From Acidobacteriaceae bacterium (GTDB lineage: Bacteria > Acidobacteriota > Terriglobia > Bryobacterales > Bryobacteraceae): a stretch of 64,000 bases of DNA. Below the pieces are notes generated by a model, which saw only the letters and a program-made list of their open reading frames with translations, made no database searches and was not told the DNA's origin. This document shows positions 1 through 9,703 of the stretch, piece after piece (position 1 is the stretch's first letter; each line of letters starts with the position of its first letter). Made by a program: the position numbers and the translations under genes. The stretch is taken from positions 366,294 to 430,293 of the forward strand of contig JAFAYI010000006.1 in assembly GCA_019240475.1 (NCBI GenBank). Direction: 5' to 3'.

Positions 1-1140
1 AGGCGCCGAACCCGACAGGATTCCCACCAGAATGGTGGCCGCCGCCGTCACGCTCAGGATCGGAACATTCAACTGCAGCGAGACTTCGGAAGGAAGAGTG
101 CCCGCCGGCATCAGAGCCACAATCGCGCGCAGCAGAACAACGCCCAAGACCACGCCCGCTACTCCACCGGCCAGCGCCAGCACGACGCTCTCGATCAGGA
201 ATTGTTCTACCACCTGCCGCCGCGACGCTCCCACGGAATTGCGCACCGCCACTTCGCGCCACCGGAACGTGCTCTTCGCCAGCAGCAGGTTCGCCACATT
301 CACGCACGCGATCAACAGCACGAATCCCACCGCGCCCAGGAGCAGCCAGAGCGTCTGAATGCGATCCTTCGGCATGAAATCGTTTTGCAGCGGCTCAACC
401 AGGGCGCCCCAGCCTTTATCGCTGCGCGGATTTTCTTCGGCGATGCGCGCCGTTACTCGCGTCATGTCGGCCTGGGCCTGCTTGATGCTGACTCCGGGTT
501 TCAGGCGCGCCATGGCCAGCAGCCAATGGTAGTCGTGATTGATCTGCTCCGGACGAAAGGCAAGCGGCGCCGTCACCTGCGCGTCGTACCTGTCGGCTAC
601 TCCTTCCGCCAGAACGCCGACCACCGCATACAACCCGCCATTGATACGCAATTGCTTCCCAACAATGTGGCTATCGGCCCCGAGCTTGTTCCAAAGCTTG
701 TGCGTCAGAATGACAACTTTCTCGTTGCCCTGCACGCCTTCTTGCGGCAGAAAGTCGCGGCCTAGCATCAACGGCAAGCCCATCATGTGGAAGAATCCAG
801 GCGATGTCAGCCGCCCTTCCACCTGCTCCGGCTTGTCTCTTGTTCCCAGGTTGAAGTTCCCGCCGGTGAACGCGCACAGGCTCTGGAATGAGCCGTTATA
901 ACGCTGCCAATCGAGAAAATCGCCCGCCGCGATCCCATTGCGGTTGCCTTGCACCTTCGACCACACCATCACCAACTGCTCCGGATGCGGCAGTGGCAGC
1001 GGCGACAGCAACGTCGCATAGATCACCGTGTAAATGGCTGTGGTTGCGCCTATCCCAAGCGCCAGAGTCGCGACTACGGCGCTCGTCAAACCCAGGTTGC
1101 GCCGGAGCATTCGGCAGCTATATCGTATGTTTCGAAGCAT
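1..1140 (-). CDS. ADOP-type MacB/FtsX permease, N-terminal part (runs off the left edge)
   Basis: Reading the minus strand from an ATG at 1140 gives an open frame to the window edge, about 380 residues. It begins MLRNIRYSCRMLRRN, then a first membrane helix with the typical LALGIGATTAIY motif, then a periplasmic MacB-like domain containing DFLDWQ and GRDFLPQE. Near the left edge comes the FtsX segment with ANLLLAKS and VRNSVGASRRQVVEQ. This matches the ADOP family of Acidobacteria, duplicated permeases of unknown substrate without an attached ATPase. The sequence is strikingly similar to the permease at 21194 (shared PHPEQLVMVWSK and RNGIAAGD). An AAGGAA lies about 11 bases before the ATG. 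It lacks the N-terminal PadR-linked prefix domain seen in the 17369 gene. The second half is outside the window, so whether it is intact is unknown. Confidence 0.85.
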   Translation of the reverse strand, partial: MLRNIRYSCRMLRRNLGLTSAVVATLALGIGATTAIYTVIYATLLSPLPLPHPEQLVMVWSKVQGNRNGIAAGDFLDWQRYNGSFQSLCAFTGGNFNLGTRDKPEQVEGRLTSPGFFHMMGLPLMLGRDFLPQEGVQGNEKVVILTHKLWNKLGADSHIVGKQLRINGGLYAVVGVLAEGVADRYDAQVTAPLAFRPEQINHDYHWLLAMARLKPGVSIKQAQADMTRVTARIAEENPRSDKGWGALVEPLQNDFMPKDRIQTLWLLLGAVGFVLLIACVNVANLLLAKSTFRWREVAVRNSVGASRRQVVEQFLIESVVLALAGGVAGVVLGVVLLRAIVALMPAGTLPSEVSLQLNVPILSVTAAATILVGILSGSAP

Positions 1141-1458
1141 CGAGTACAGGATTTCCTTTCGAGCGGCTCTCTGACGGACGGGCCTGCGAGTTTGCCACGC
1201 ACTTAGTCGCCCTTTCCGATTGGGCCGAATACGCCCCCTTCTGGAGTGCAGATTAACCGGCGGCGCTCCGATGTTGGGAAGAGCTGTCTCGTTTTCGGCA
1301 CGGCGCCGAAGCCCGCAACCCTAAACGCGCCGCATCCGCACTTCGCGTTTACCCGAAATCTCGTTCAGAAATAATCAAGTCCTTTACTCCTGGGCGCCGA
1401 TAAGATTACGTATCGTGCATGACACGGCAGCCAAGCACTGCATGCGGATGGAAATGGG
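1141..1458. other. Intergenic gap, no gene seen
   Basis: This 318-base stretch separates the divergent permease and histidine kinase genes. Open frames here are short and lack ribosome sites or recognisable products. It must carry promoters for both neighbours, but I see no near-consensus -35/-10 pair, convincing hairpin or tRNA. Confidence 0.5.
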
Positions 1459-2703
1459 ATGACTAGTCAGCTCATTATCGTGCTTACGGTCGTTACAGCC
1501 GTATCGGTGATTGTCGCCGGCTATCTGCGAAAGCAGATAAAACGATTGCGCAACATACAAGCCGAGTACCGCCTGCTCAAAGATCACAATCTCGCCGGGG
1601 TATGCCGCACCGACCTGGACGGTATTGTGCTGGATGCGAACTACGCCTCTTATAGCGTTCTCGGCTACGACCGATTGGAAGACATCGTAGGCATCGACAT
1701 CAAGACGCATTACCAATCGCCCGAAGAGCGGATGCGTATAGCGGAGCGCCTTAAGAAGACAGGCCTCCTGACTGGCGTGGAAGTCCATATGAAGCGAGCC
1801 GATGGCCAGCCATTCTGGGCCCTTTATAACATCGCGGTAACGAAGAATCCATCGACCGGCCGTTCCGAAGTGGTGGCGACCACCATGGACATCACGGCCA
1901 TGAAAAAGACCCAGGAGGATCTGCAAGCAGCCAAAGAAGCGGCTGAGGCGGCGAACCGCGCCAAAGATCAATTTCTCGCCAACATGAGTCACGAATTCCG
2001 AACGCCGTTGAACGGCGTCTTGGGGATGACTGCGTTGGCTCTCGATTGCGATCTCCCGCCGGAAGTGCGAGCGTACCTCGAAGAAGTGAAAACGTCGGGC
2101 GCCGGGCTTCTGAGAATCATCGACGATGTTCTCGAATATTCGCGGCTAGAGGCCGATCGTCTGGTGCTGAGCTCAGAAGAGTTTTCGTTGCGGGAGATGT
2201 TCGAAGAGATCGTCGCCAAGCTCTCCGCATCCGCTCAAGCAAGAAACCTGTCGCTTGGCTGGACTTCCGAAGCAAGCCTCCCTTCCCGAGTTTTTGCCGA
2301 TCGGCGGCGCCTCAGCCAGGTGTTGCTCCACTTGGTGGAGAACGCGATCAAGTTCACCGATCGTGGCGGCGTTTTGATGCGCGTGCGCGGGGCCTCGCTC
2401 GAAGGATATAGGTTGGCGCTGCACGTCGCTGTCTCCGATTCCGGCGTCGGCATCGCCGCGGAAAAGCTTCAAAGCATTTTCGAAGCGTTCACGCAAGCCG
2501 ACGATTCGAACAGCAGGCGTTTTGGTGGAACCGGCCTTGGGCTCGCCATCTCTTCTAAAATCGCCGTTGCCATGGGAGGAAAGGTGTGGGCGGAAAGTTC
2601 CCTGGGTTCCGGCAGCATTTTTCACCTATGTGTCGATGTTCCATTGCTTCCGCCTCGAACGGCGCTCGGCCCGGATCTCGCTCCCCAGCCCGTTTGCGCC
2701 TAG
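1459..2703 (+). CDS. Membrane-anchored PAS sensor histidine kinase
   Basis: The 414-residue protein starts with one membrane helix (about residues 4-22), followed by a PAS domain (about 35-150) and a short coiled segment. The HisKA domain carries the phospho-acceptor H178 in SHEFRTPLNG. The HATPase domain shows the N box (N295 in ENAIKF), the G1 box DSGVG (327-331) and the G2 box GGTGLGLA (356-363). The order is that of ordinary class I two-component kinases, which autophosphorylate on histidine in response to a signal read by the PAS domain. There is no receiver domain and no response regulator beside it, so it is an orphan kinase here. GGAAATGGG lies directly before the ATG. The signal and partner cannot be told from the sequence. 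Confidence 0.9.
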   Translation: MTSQLIIVLTVVTAVSVIVAGYLRKQIKRLRNIQAEYRLLKDHNLAGVCRTDLDGIVLDANYASYSVLGYDRLEDIVGIDIKTHYQSPEERMRIAERLKKTGLLTGVEVHMKRADGQPFWALYNIAVTKNPSTGRSEVVATTMDITAMKKTQEDLQAAKEAAEAANRAKDQFLANMSHEFRTPLNGVLGMTALALDCDLPPEVRAYLEEVKTSGAGLLRIIDDVLEYSRLEADRLVLSSEEFSLREMFEEIVAKLSASAQARNLSLGWTSEASLPSRVFADRRRLSQVLLHLVENAIKFTDRGGVLMRVRGASLEGYRLALHVAVSDSGVGIAAEKLQSIFEAFTQADDSNSRRFGGTGLGLAISSKIAVAMGGKVWAESSLGSGSIFHLCVDVPLLPPRTALGPDLAPQPVCA

Positions 2704-2730
2704 CGGCTCGCCACTCGCGCCCACCCGTGG

Positions 2731-3132
2731 CTAGCCGTTTTCGACGCGCGCCTTTATGTCCCAGTACGCTGCATCGATGAGCTCGCTTAGCGCCGTTTCG
2801 TCGATTAGCCTTTGCGGTCTGAGCTTCACATGGCGCATATGCTTGCCCGCGCCTTCCAGCAGCCCCGCCGGATCCCGCAATGAGGCGCCTTGAAAGAACC
2901 CTACGTTCACGTGCGAAGTGAATACGTTGACGTAACCGAAAGGCGCATCTCCTAAACAGGCAACCGGACAGCCGTCATGCAGAAGCTCCCGCACCTCGTC
3001 CCCGCAGTTCCGCATCGCCTCAAACCAATGATGCGCAATCGCCCCTAATTGGCCTGCGTGCTCCGTCATCCATCGCTCGATAGCCGGGTCCCGCTCCACC
3101 GCGCCATTGAATCGCAGCAGTTCCGTTTTCAT
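2731..3132 (-). CDS. DUF1801 (YdhG-like) domain protein
   Basis: A 133-residue soluble protein. The central stretch VNVGFFQGASLRDPAGLLEG followed by GKHMRHVKL is characteristic of the DUF1801/YdhG family. The fold is known but no enzymatic role is established. There is no signal peptide or membrane helix. It lies 21 bases downstream of rsgA on the same strand and could be the last gene of the ABC exporter-rsgA transcript. The family assignment is firm; the function is unknown. Confidence 0.8.
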   Translation of the reverse strand: MKTELLRFNGAVERDPAIERWMTEHAGQLGAIAHHWFEAMRNCGDEVRELLHDGCPVACLGDAPFGYVNVFTSHVNVGFFQGASLRDPAGLLEGAGKHMRHVKLRPQRLIDETALSELIDAAYWDIKARVENG

Positions 3133-3153
3133 CGTCGTTTCTGGTTGTGTAGC

Positions 3154-4143
3154 TTAGCGCCTGTACTTGGGATGATGCCGCATGGCTTTGTGAATCGCCT
3201 TCCACTTCTGTTTCGTTTCGGCACCCGCGCGCCGATCGACGCAGCGCTCATGATAGCGGGCTTCGGCCAGCAACTTCCGGTAGCTGGCCCAGCGCGCCAT
3301 GTCTAGTTCGCCCGTCTCAAGCGCCGCTGCCACCGCGCACCCCGGCTCGCCCTCGTGCGCGCAGTCGTGGAACCGGCACTGCCGTGCTAGCGCGGGGATG
3401 CCGTCGAAAACATCGTCCACCGACTCCTGTCCGGCCCAAAGGGCCAGTTCGCGGAGGCCAGGCGTGTCGATGAGCGCGCCACCCTCCGGCAATTCAACAA
3501 GCATGCGCCGGGTCGTCGTATGCCGGCCACGCGAGTCGCGCTCCCGCACGGCCTGCGTAGCCTGGCGAGACTCGCCAAGCAAGGCGTTCGCGATGGTCGA
3601 CTTGCCCGCGCCCGAGGAGCCAAGTAGCACCACGGTGCGTCCGCGTACAGCTTCAAGGATCGGCGTCACGGACGCGCGCGCCGACAGAGCTTCTACATGA
3701 GTCGCTATGGCCCTCGCATCGGCCAGCCTCGCCGGCCATTCCGCGCAGACGTCCGCTTTGTTCAACGCCACCATCGCCTCCGCGCCGCTTGCGGCTGCCA
3801 GTACGAGGTAGCGTTCGAGACGCCGCAGATTGTAGTCGCCGTCGAGTCCCATCACAATGACAATCAGGTCCGCATTTGCGGCCAAGACCTGCTCTCCACC
3901 GCCGCCGGGGCGTTGGCGCGAAATGCAGGTGGCGCGCGGTTCCACGCTCTCGATGAGCGCCAGAGTAGCGTCGGCACGGCGAGCTCGGACCCAGTCCCCC
4001 ACGGCCGGCAGTTCCGCACCCCAGCGCAAGAGCCCCGCGGGCGTCGCCTTGCATTCGAAGCCGTCTTCGAATCGCAGCCAATAATGTTCCTGGGCTGCTT
4101 CGCACACGCGGGCGCGTACTAAAGGATGGGAAGAGTAGTTCAC
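3154..4143 (-). CDS. rsgA: Ribosome small subunit-dependent GTPase A
   Basis: RsgA (YjeQ) is a late 30S ribosome assembly GTPase. The protein shows the circularly permuted GTPase order of the family: an N-terminal OB-fold, then G4 (ALNKADV), G1 (GSSGAGKST), the switch region with RGRHTTT, and G3 (DTPGL). A C-terminal zinc knuckle follows (CRFHDC then C, within CAHEGEPGC). I place the start at a GTG at 4143, giving 329 residues. This sits four bases after the stop of the upstream ABC gene; the longer ATG version at 4200 would lie inside that gene and adds an arginine-rich tail foreign to the family. The tight spacing suggests translational coupling to the exporter genes, an unusual partnership. 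Confidence 0.93.
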   Translation of the reverse strand: MNYSSHPLVRARVCEAAQEHYWLRFEDGFECKATPAGLLRWGAELPAVGDWVRARRADATLALIESVEPRATCISRQRPGGGGEQVLAANADLIVIVMGLDGDYNLRRLERYLVLAAASGAEAMVALNKADVCAEWPARLADARAIATHVEALSARASVTPILEAVRGRTVVLLGSSGAGKSTIANALLGESRQATQAVRERDSRGRHTTTRRMLVELPEGGALIDTPGLRELALWAGQESVDDVFDGIPALARQCRFHDCAHEGEPGCAVAAALETGELDMARWASYRKLLAEARYHERCVDRRAGAETKQKWKAIHKAMRHHPKYRR

Positions 4144-4147
4144 TTCA

Positions 4148-5977
4148 TTACCGGTACGCCGCCGCCTGAATCGCATACAGCTCCGAATAAGCGCCGCCAT
4201 TCGCCATCAGCTCTTCGTGCGTCCCCGCTTCGACGAGTCTCGCTCGATCCAGAACCACAATCAGGTCGGCCATTCGTACCGTCGAGAACCGGTGCGAAAC
4301 CAGAATCGTGATTCGGCCCGCGCCATTGTTGCCCGCGCGCGCGGCGGCTGCATACCGCTCAAACAGCGCATGCTCCGTTTCGGCGTCCAGCGCCGCCGTC
4401 GGCTCATCGAGCACCAGCACCAGAGGTTCGTCGCGCATGAAGCCGCGCGCCAGCGCGAATTTCTGCCACTGCCCGAACGACAACTCGGCGCCGCCCGGCC
4501 AGGTCGGACCCAGTTGAGTGTCGAGCCCCAAGGGAAGACGCGCCGCTACATCGCTCGCGCCCGCGCGGTCGACCGCCGTAGTCACCGCCCGGTCGTCTTC
4601 AATCCTTCCAAGATCGCCCAGGCCAACCGTTTGCCGCGCCCGAAATTCGAACCGGAAAAAATCTTGAAATGCCCCCGCTATGCGCGCCCGCCAATCGACC
4701 GCCGAGATGCGCGCAAGAGGCGCCCGATCGATCAGGATCGCTCCCGACGTCGGCTCATACATTTTGGCCAGCAGCTTCACCAGCGTTGTCTTGCCGGCCC
4801 CGTTCTCGCCCACAATCGCCACAACCGCGCCCGCCGGCAGGGTCAGCGAGATATCCTCCAACATCAGGCTCGAAGCGCCGGGATAAGCGAAGGAGACCCG
4901 GTCAAATTGAATCCCTTCGCGCAGCTCCGAGGGAGGAGCCAGCTCGCCCGCAGCCGCTTCTTTCGCGGCGTAATCTTCCAGCCACGCAAGCCGCCGTGCG
5001 CCATCGGCCCAGAATCCACGCAAGAACCCGATCTCGCCCACTGCGGCCCTCACATAGGCGGCCAGCCCCGCCCCGGCCCCCAGCACCAACAGGATCTGCG
5101 CCGCCCCCGCCTGAATGCCCCATGCCACGAATACCACCGCCCCCGCATAAGCAGCTCCAAAAATCGCCCACGCGAGCGCATTCCACAAAGCCGTGCCCCA
5201 ACGCGCCCTCGCAATCGGCGCATACCAGCGCTCCCAGGCCGCTCGCCGTTCTCGCAGAAGCCGATCTGCAATCCCGATCACCCGGACATCCTTGCCCGCA
5301 GAAGCCGTGGTCGCCAGATTGAACAGGTGGCGCGAGAGCCGTTCCGACTGCGCCCCGCGCTCCTGCGCCTTGCGCTCTACCTCCGGCCTCCAGAAGGATG
5401 CAATCGCTGTCGGCAGCGCGAACACTCCCAACAGAAGCAGCGCCGGATGCACCCACGCGAGCAGCGCCAATGTAACCACCAGGCGCAGCAGCCATCCGAG
5501 CGTAGTGAACAGCGAAACGTACATGTGATCCAGCACAAACACCTGGTTGCGCAGCATCGATAGCCGATCCAGATATTCCGGCCGCTCCTGATGCGCGACC
5601 GACACGATAGAGGCCTGCAGATGGGCCACGTGCGCTTCGAGCGCGATTGTCACTTTGTCCCGGAACCGCCGCTGGACACGGGTGCTGACGGTCACCATGA
5701 ACCAGCTTGCGGCGGCGCAAAGGGCCATGCCCACCGCCGAGCCGATCACCAACCCCATTCGCTGGCGCACCACGCCTTCGCCCAGCAACGCGAGCCATAG
5801 CGCCAACAGGGCCTGAGGCAGCGCCGCCACTTGCGAAAGCCCGAGCGCCAGAATCATCAAGCGGCGTTCATGCCGGTAACCGAGTTTGCATAGCCGCCAC
5901 ATGGACGAAAGCGTGGGAGGCAGCGGCTCGATCGCCCCCGCCGTTTTCGCCTGCTCGCCCTCAGGAGAGGACTTCAT
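4148..5977 (-). CDS. ABC exporter half-transporter (permease fused to ATPase), second of a pair
   Basis: A 609-residue protein with an N-terminal transmembrane domain (helices roughly 40-320) fused to a nucleotide-binding domain. The Walker A motif is GENGAGKTT (390-398), the signature LSFGQ (499-503), Walker B LVLVLDE ending near 525, and the switch histidine is H562. The signature deviates from LSGGQ, while the partner at 5961 has the canonical one. The two genes overlap by 17 bases. This points to a heterodimeric type IV exporter, possibly with one weakened ATP site. The substrate cannot be read from the sequence; peptide, lipid or drug export are all possible. rsgA follows almost without a gap. 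Confidence 0.9.
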   Translation of the reverse strand: MKSSPEGEQAKTAGAIEPLPPTLSSMWRLCKLGYRHERRLMILALGLSQVAALPQALLALWLALLGEGVVRQRMGLVIGSAVGMALCAAASWFMVTVSTRVQRRFRDKVTIALEAHVAHLQASIVSVAHQERPEYLDRLSMLRNQVFVLDHMYVSLFTTLGWLLRLVVTLALLAWVHPALLLLGVFALPTAIASFWRPEVERKAQERGAQSERLSRHLFNLATTASAGKDVRVIGIADRLLRERRAAWERWYAPIARARWGTALWNALAWAIFGAAYAGAVVFVAWGIQAGAAQILLVLGAGAGLAAYVRAAVGEIGFLRGFWADGARRLAWLEDYAAKEAAAGELAPPSELREGIQFDRVSFAYPGASSLMLEDISLTLPAGAVVAIVGENGAGKTTLVKLLAKMYEPTSGAILIDRAPLARISAVDWRARIAGAFQDFFRFEFRARQTVGLGDLGRIEDDRAVTTAVDRAGASDVAARLPLGLDTQLGPTWPGGAELSFGQWQKFALARGFMRDEPLVLVLDEPTAALDAETEHALFERYAAAARAGNNGAGRITILVSHRFSTVRMADLIVVLDRARLVEAGTHEELMANGGAYSELYAIQAAAYR

Positions 5978-7751
5978 ACCGTGCGCCCTCCTCGTCCGCT
6001 TCCTGGAAGCGCTGCGCCTGCAGTTCGAACATGGTTCGGTAGCGGCCCCCCAGCCCCATCAATTCCTCGTGCGTGCCCAACTCGACTACGCGGCCATGCT
6101 CCAGGACGCAAATGCGATCGGCGTGGCGAACGGTCGAAAAGCGGTGCGAGATCAGGACAGTAATGCAGTGACGCGTTGCCGCGAGCAGCCGCTCGAAGAT
6201 CTCCGCCTCCCCGCGCACATCTAGTTGCGCCGTGGGCTCGTCCAGCAGCACGACGCCCGCGCCCATCTTCACCGCAAGCAGCGCTCTCGCCAGCGCCACC
6301 CGCTGCCATTGTCCTCCCGACAAGTCCGTCCCGCCCGCATAGCCCTTGGCGAGCACCGTATCTAACGAAGCGAAATTCTTCGCGCCCGCGGCTTCGAGCG
6401 CCTCGTAGATCATCGAATCGGGCGCCCCTTTGGGCGCGACGTTATCGCGCAGCGGCAATTCGAAACGAATGAAGTCCTGGAAAACCGCGGTGAGCCGCGA
6501 ACGCCATGCCTCTACTTCGATGTCGCGCAGGTCCTCGCCATCCACCTCGATCGCGCCCTCCAACGGATCGTAGAGGCGGCATAGCAGCTTCGCAAGAGTG
6601 GTCTTGCCCGCGCCATTCTGTCCAACGATGGCGAGCGATGTGCCTGCCGGAATGCTTAGGTCGAAGTTCTCTAACACTGGAGCGCCGCCTGGGTAGCCAA
6701 ACGTCACGTTTCGCAGCCGCACTTCGCGCGAGGGCGCGCCCGCTGCCGGGTCCTTGCCTGCGCGAAGATCGCCCGCTCTCTGCGTGGCTTCACGCAAGCG
6801 CAGTACGGCCTCTACCGGCGCGGCCGCCCCGTCTAGCGCCCAGTTGAAGCCGCCGAACGCGATGGCGGAAACTCCAACCGCGCTCTGCAGAAAAGTGACC
6901 GCCGCTCCCAGGGCGATTTGGTGCGCTGCGGCTGCATTCGCGATCGACCAGAAGATCGCCAAGTTCGCCGCGACTACCAACAAAATGCTGCCCGCCAGCG
7001 GACGCTCCCTCATGCGCGTGGCCGCGTATTGCAAATCGTGCAAGCGCGTGCGCCTCTGCACGAACCGGTCAAGCGTCCAGCGCGCCAGTCCGAACAGGCG
7101 CAATTCCTTGCTCGATGGCGGATCGACGGCCAGCCGGTATGCGTACTCTGCGTCTCGTTGCGCGCCTCGCACCTCCGGCGTGTTGCGGTCCCGCCAGATG
7201 CCGCTTTCCCGCAGCAAGTAGTGCGTTGCAATCCAGGCCCCCGCCAGCACCGCGCCCGCCCACCAATGATATGCGCAGACAATGATGGCCGAAGCCACGC
7301 CGGTCACCATCGTGATCAAGCCGTTCGCCAGGAAATCCATCGCGATCGAAAGCGGCGGACCCGTCATGCCCAAATCGAAATCGCGCGCCACCGTCATATC
7401 GGTTGCAAGCGACGCCTCTTCCAGGTGCCCGATGCCCGGTGGACGGATACAGGCTTCCGTAAGCCGATCGTAGAGCCACGCCGCGGTGCGGTCCCCGAGA
7501 TTGGTGCTGACCGCGCGGTGAATCGGGTTCAGGATCTGGAGAAGCAAAAAGATCGCGCCCGCGAACACGAGCGGCGCCGCGAGCTGTTGCCCACTTCGGA
7601 CCGCGCCAATCAGAACGCCCATTGCCACCGCGAACACCGCCGGAAGCAATCCGAGCAACAGCAGACCCGACCACCAGGCGGCCGCCAACCCCGGGCTTGC
7701 CTTCGGCAGTACGCTAAAGAATTTCCATTCTTTTCGCTGTGTGATTCTCAA
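5961..7751 (-). CDS. ABC exporter half-transporter (permease fused to ATPase), first of a pair
   Basis: A 596-residue inner-membrane protein. Transmembrane helices fall roughly at 25-75, 140-180 and 255-300. The ATPase domain follows: Walker A GQNGAGKTT (377-385), signature LSGGQ (477-481), Walker B VVLLDE (500-505) and H-loop H536. It heads the three-gene operon with the second half-transporter and rsgA, overlapping the former by 17 bases. I see no accessory membrane-fusion protein, peptidase domain or biosynthetic gene nearby that would name the substrate. A gap of only 50 bases separates it from the preceding gene, so co-transcription with the dehydrogenase pair upstream is possible. Confidence 0.9.
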   Translation of the reverse strand: MRITQRKEWKFFSVLPKASPGLAAAWWSGLLLLGLLPAVFAVAMGVLIGAVRSGQQLAAPLVFAGAIFLLLQILNPIHRAVSTNLGDRTAAWLYDRLTEACIRPPGIGHLEEASLATDMTVARDFDLGMTGPPLSIAMDFLANGLITMVTGVASAIIVCAYHWWAGAVLAGAWIATHYLLRESGIWRDRNTPEVRGAQRDAEYAYRLAVDPPSSKELRLFGLARWTLDRFVQRRTRLHDLQYAATRMRERPLAGSILLVVAANLAIFWSIANAAAAHQIALGAAVTFLQSAVGVSAIAFGGFNWALDGAAAPVEAVLRLREATQRAGDLRAGKDPAAGAPSREVRLRNVTFGYPGGAPVLENFDLSIPAGTSLAIVGQNGAGKTTLAKLLCRLYDPLEGAIEVDGEDLRDIEVEAWRSRLTAVFQDFIRFELPLRDNVAPKGAPDSMIYEALEAAGAKNFASLDTVLAKGYAGGTDLSGGQWQRVALARALLAVKMGAGVVLLDEPTAQLDVRGEAEIFERLLAATRHCITVLISHRFSTVRHADRICVLEHGRVVELGTHEELMGLGGRYRTMFELQAQRFQEADEEGARYEVLS

Positions 7752-7801
7752 GCGCGGCTCACTTCTTGCGGTCTCAAGTTCCCTCTGATAACCCGGTGTA
7801 A

Positions 7802-8650
7802 TTACAATTTTCTATCAAAAAGTCCGTTCACTTCGTCGTACGGCATCAAGCCCGCAAAACCGGTAAACGTGCCCTGCTGCGCGATCTCCCGCGAGCAGCG
7901 AACAAAGCCGGTCCACGCCGCCCGCGCCAGCGTTGACCCCACGCTAATGCGGCGCACGCCCATCTCGGCCACATCCGAAACGGACAGGCCCAAATCGGAA
8001 CTCATAAGCATGTTCACCGGCTTGGGCGCAACCGCGGAAACAATCGCCTGCATCTCTTCGCGTTTGGAAACACCGGGCGCGTAGAGCACGTCCGCTCCCG
8101 CTTCCGCGTACGCCTTCAGCCGCCGCACGGATTCCGCGAAAGGTTCCGCATGGCCCGTCAGGTAACACTCCGCGCGCGCCGTGAGAAGCACGGCGAAGCC
8201 GCAGTCGTCTATCGCCGAGCGCGCCGCCTTGATTCGCTCCACCGCCAAAGAGAACTCATAAAGAGGTTGGGACTGGTCGCCGGTTGCATCTTCAATAGAG
8301 AGGCCCGCGATCCCGGTCGCAACGCAAGCCGTCACGTTCGCCTCCACCTGCGCCGGATCGTCCGCGAAGCCGTTCCCGAAATCCGCATTCACCGGCAAGT
8401 CGGTCGCCGAGACTATTTCCGCAATATGCGCCAACATTTGATGGCGGCTCACCCACCCGTCCGGCACGCCATGCGCGAAGGCGAATCCCGCGCTGGTGGT
8501 GGCTAGCGCCCGAAATCCCAGCCGTTGCAGATATTTCGCCGTGCCAATGTTCCACGGGTTTGGAATGACAAAACAACCGGTCGAATGAAGGTCACGGAAA
8601 GCGTTCCGGCGGGCGGCAAGTTTCGGCACGCCTTTCAGTTTTGCATGCAC
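7802..8650 (-). CDS. Isocitrate lyase / PEP mutase family protein
   Basis: The protein matches the PEP-mutase/isocitrate-lyase superfamily of TIM-barrel enzymes that make or break C-C or C-P bonds of oxo-acids using magnesium. Seen are FVIPNPWN near the N-terminus, ALATTSAGFAFAHG, the metal-site region VNADFGNGF, GLSIEDATGD and the C-terminal RRISVGSTLARAAW. Members of this subgroup often act as 2-methylisocitrate lyase-like or oxaloacetate-processing enzymes; the exact reaction is not decidable here. I choose the GTG at 8650 (282 residues), one base after the upstream stop, because residues encoded further upstream lie in the dehydrogenase gene and look like out-of-frame sequence. It is probably co-transcribed with that dehydrogenase. 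Confidence 0.85.
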   Translation of the reverse strand: MHAKLKGVPKLAARRNAFRDLHSTGCFVIPNPWNIGTAKYLQRLGFRALATTSAGFAFAHGVPDGWVSRHQMLAHIAEIVSATDLPVNADFGNGFADDPAQVEANVTACVATGIAGLSIEDATGDQSQPLYEFSLAVERIKAARSAIDDCGFAVLLTARAECYLTGHAEPFAESVRRLKAYAEAGADVLYAPGVSKREEMQAIVSAVAPKPVNMLMSSDLGLSVSDVAEMGVRRISVGSTLARAAWTGFVRCSREIAQQGTFTGFAGLMPYDEVNGLFDRKL

Positions 8651-8651
8651 G

Positions 8652-9680
8652 TCACGGCTCGACGGCGCCCATCTCGACCAGAATCTTTGTGAATAAACGC
8701 GGAGACTCGCTCCATCGGCGCAACGCATCGCCGGCCGCAGCGAAGGGCGCCGTAGCCGAAATCGCGGCATCCACTGGAAAACCGCCTTTCGCAAGCACCC
8801 CGATCACCGTCGGAAATTCGTTCAGATAGTTGCGCGCCCCCAGAATGTCCAACTCTTTGTGAACGAAAAAGCTTGTCTCGAAACTGACCGGCTCCTTCAC
8901 CCAGCCGATGAACACCACGCGCCCTGTGTGCGCCGCTTCTTCGATAGCCAGCCGATAAGTGCCCGGCGTGCCCACAGCTTCGACGACGACATCCGGACCC
9001 AAACCTTCCGTCAACGACAGAAGTTCGTCGTGCATGGACGGCTCGGCCGAACTCACGGCGTGATGCGCGCCGGCTTGCTGAGCGAGCGAAAGTTTTTCGC
9101 GATCGATATCCACTGCAATCACGCGCGCCCCTCGCGACGCCGCGCAAGCGATTGCGCCCAGCCCCACGGTCCCGCAGCCGATCACCGCGACGGCATCGGA
9201 CGGCGACACGCGCCCCCGCTCGATTGCATGAAACCCAACCGCCAGCGGTTCAACCAGCGCCAATTCGCGCAGAGAAAGATGAGGCGCTTCCACCACCTTG
9301 CGCCAGGGAATGGTGAACAGCCCCGCCATAGCGCCATCGCGCTGCACTCCCAGCGTCTGGTTAAACTTGCACGCATTCGCGCGGCCGCGCCGGCACGACG
9401 CGCACGCCCCGCAGAAAGTGTTCGGATACACCGTTACGTGCAGACCGGGCCGCAGGTGCGCCGGCACGTCGCAGCCCGCCTCCACAATGGCGGCCGCAAT
9501 CTCGTGACCCGGAATGCGCGGGTAGGCAACCAGCGGATTCTTGCCCCGATACGTGCTGAGGTCCGTTCCGCACAGCCCTATCAGGCGAGGCTCGAGCAGC
9601 ACCTCCTCAGGCCCCGGCCGGGGCTCAGCAAGACTGCGAAACTCTGTTTCTCCGGGTGCTGTAATGTAGAACGCTTCCAT
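8652..9680 (-). CDS. Zinc-dependent alcohol dehydrogenase (medium-chain, sorbitol/threonine dehydrogenase-like)
   Basis: A 342-residue medium-chain dehydrogenase. Catalytic zinc ligands are visible: C37 in GLCGTD, H59-E60 in GHE, and E144 in the EPLAVG region. The structural zinc site is intact (C90, C93, C96, C104). The nucleotide-binding motif GCGTVGLGA starts near 168, followed by an acidic residue in AVDID, which favours NAD over NADP. Such enzymes oxidise secondary alcohols of polyols, sugars or amino acids. The substrate is not decidable; pairing with a PEP-mutase family protein suggests oxidation of a hydroxy-acid or polyol followed by C-C cleavage, which is only an inference. Confidence 0.88.
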   Translation of the reverse strand: MEAFYITAPGETEFRSLAEPRPGPEEVLLEPRLIGLCGTDLSTYRGKNPLVAYPRIPGHEIAAAIVEAGCDVPAHLRPGLHVTVYPNTFCGACASCRRGRANACKFNQTLGVQRDGAMAGLFTIPWRKVVEAPHLSLRELALVEPLAVGFHAIERGRVSPSDAVAVIGCGTVGLGAIACAASRGARVIAVDIDREKLSLAQQAGAHHAVSSAEPSMHDELLSLTEGLGPDVVVEAVGTPGTYRLAIEEAAHTGRVVFIGWVKEPVSFETSFFVHKELDILGARNYLNEFPTVIGVLAKGGFPVDAAISATAPFAAAGDALRRWSESPRLFTKILVEMGAVEP

Positions 9681-9703
9681 GGAAGTTGGATAAGTTCATC
9701 CTA

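Noticed and set aside
4217..5563. Long plus-strand reading frame of 448 codons opposite the ABC exporter gene
   Set aside because: Its product is arginine/proline/glutamine-rich without any motif and it is the mirror of a well-supported gene; GC-rich third positions keep the antisense frame open.
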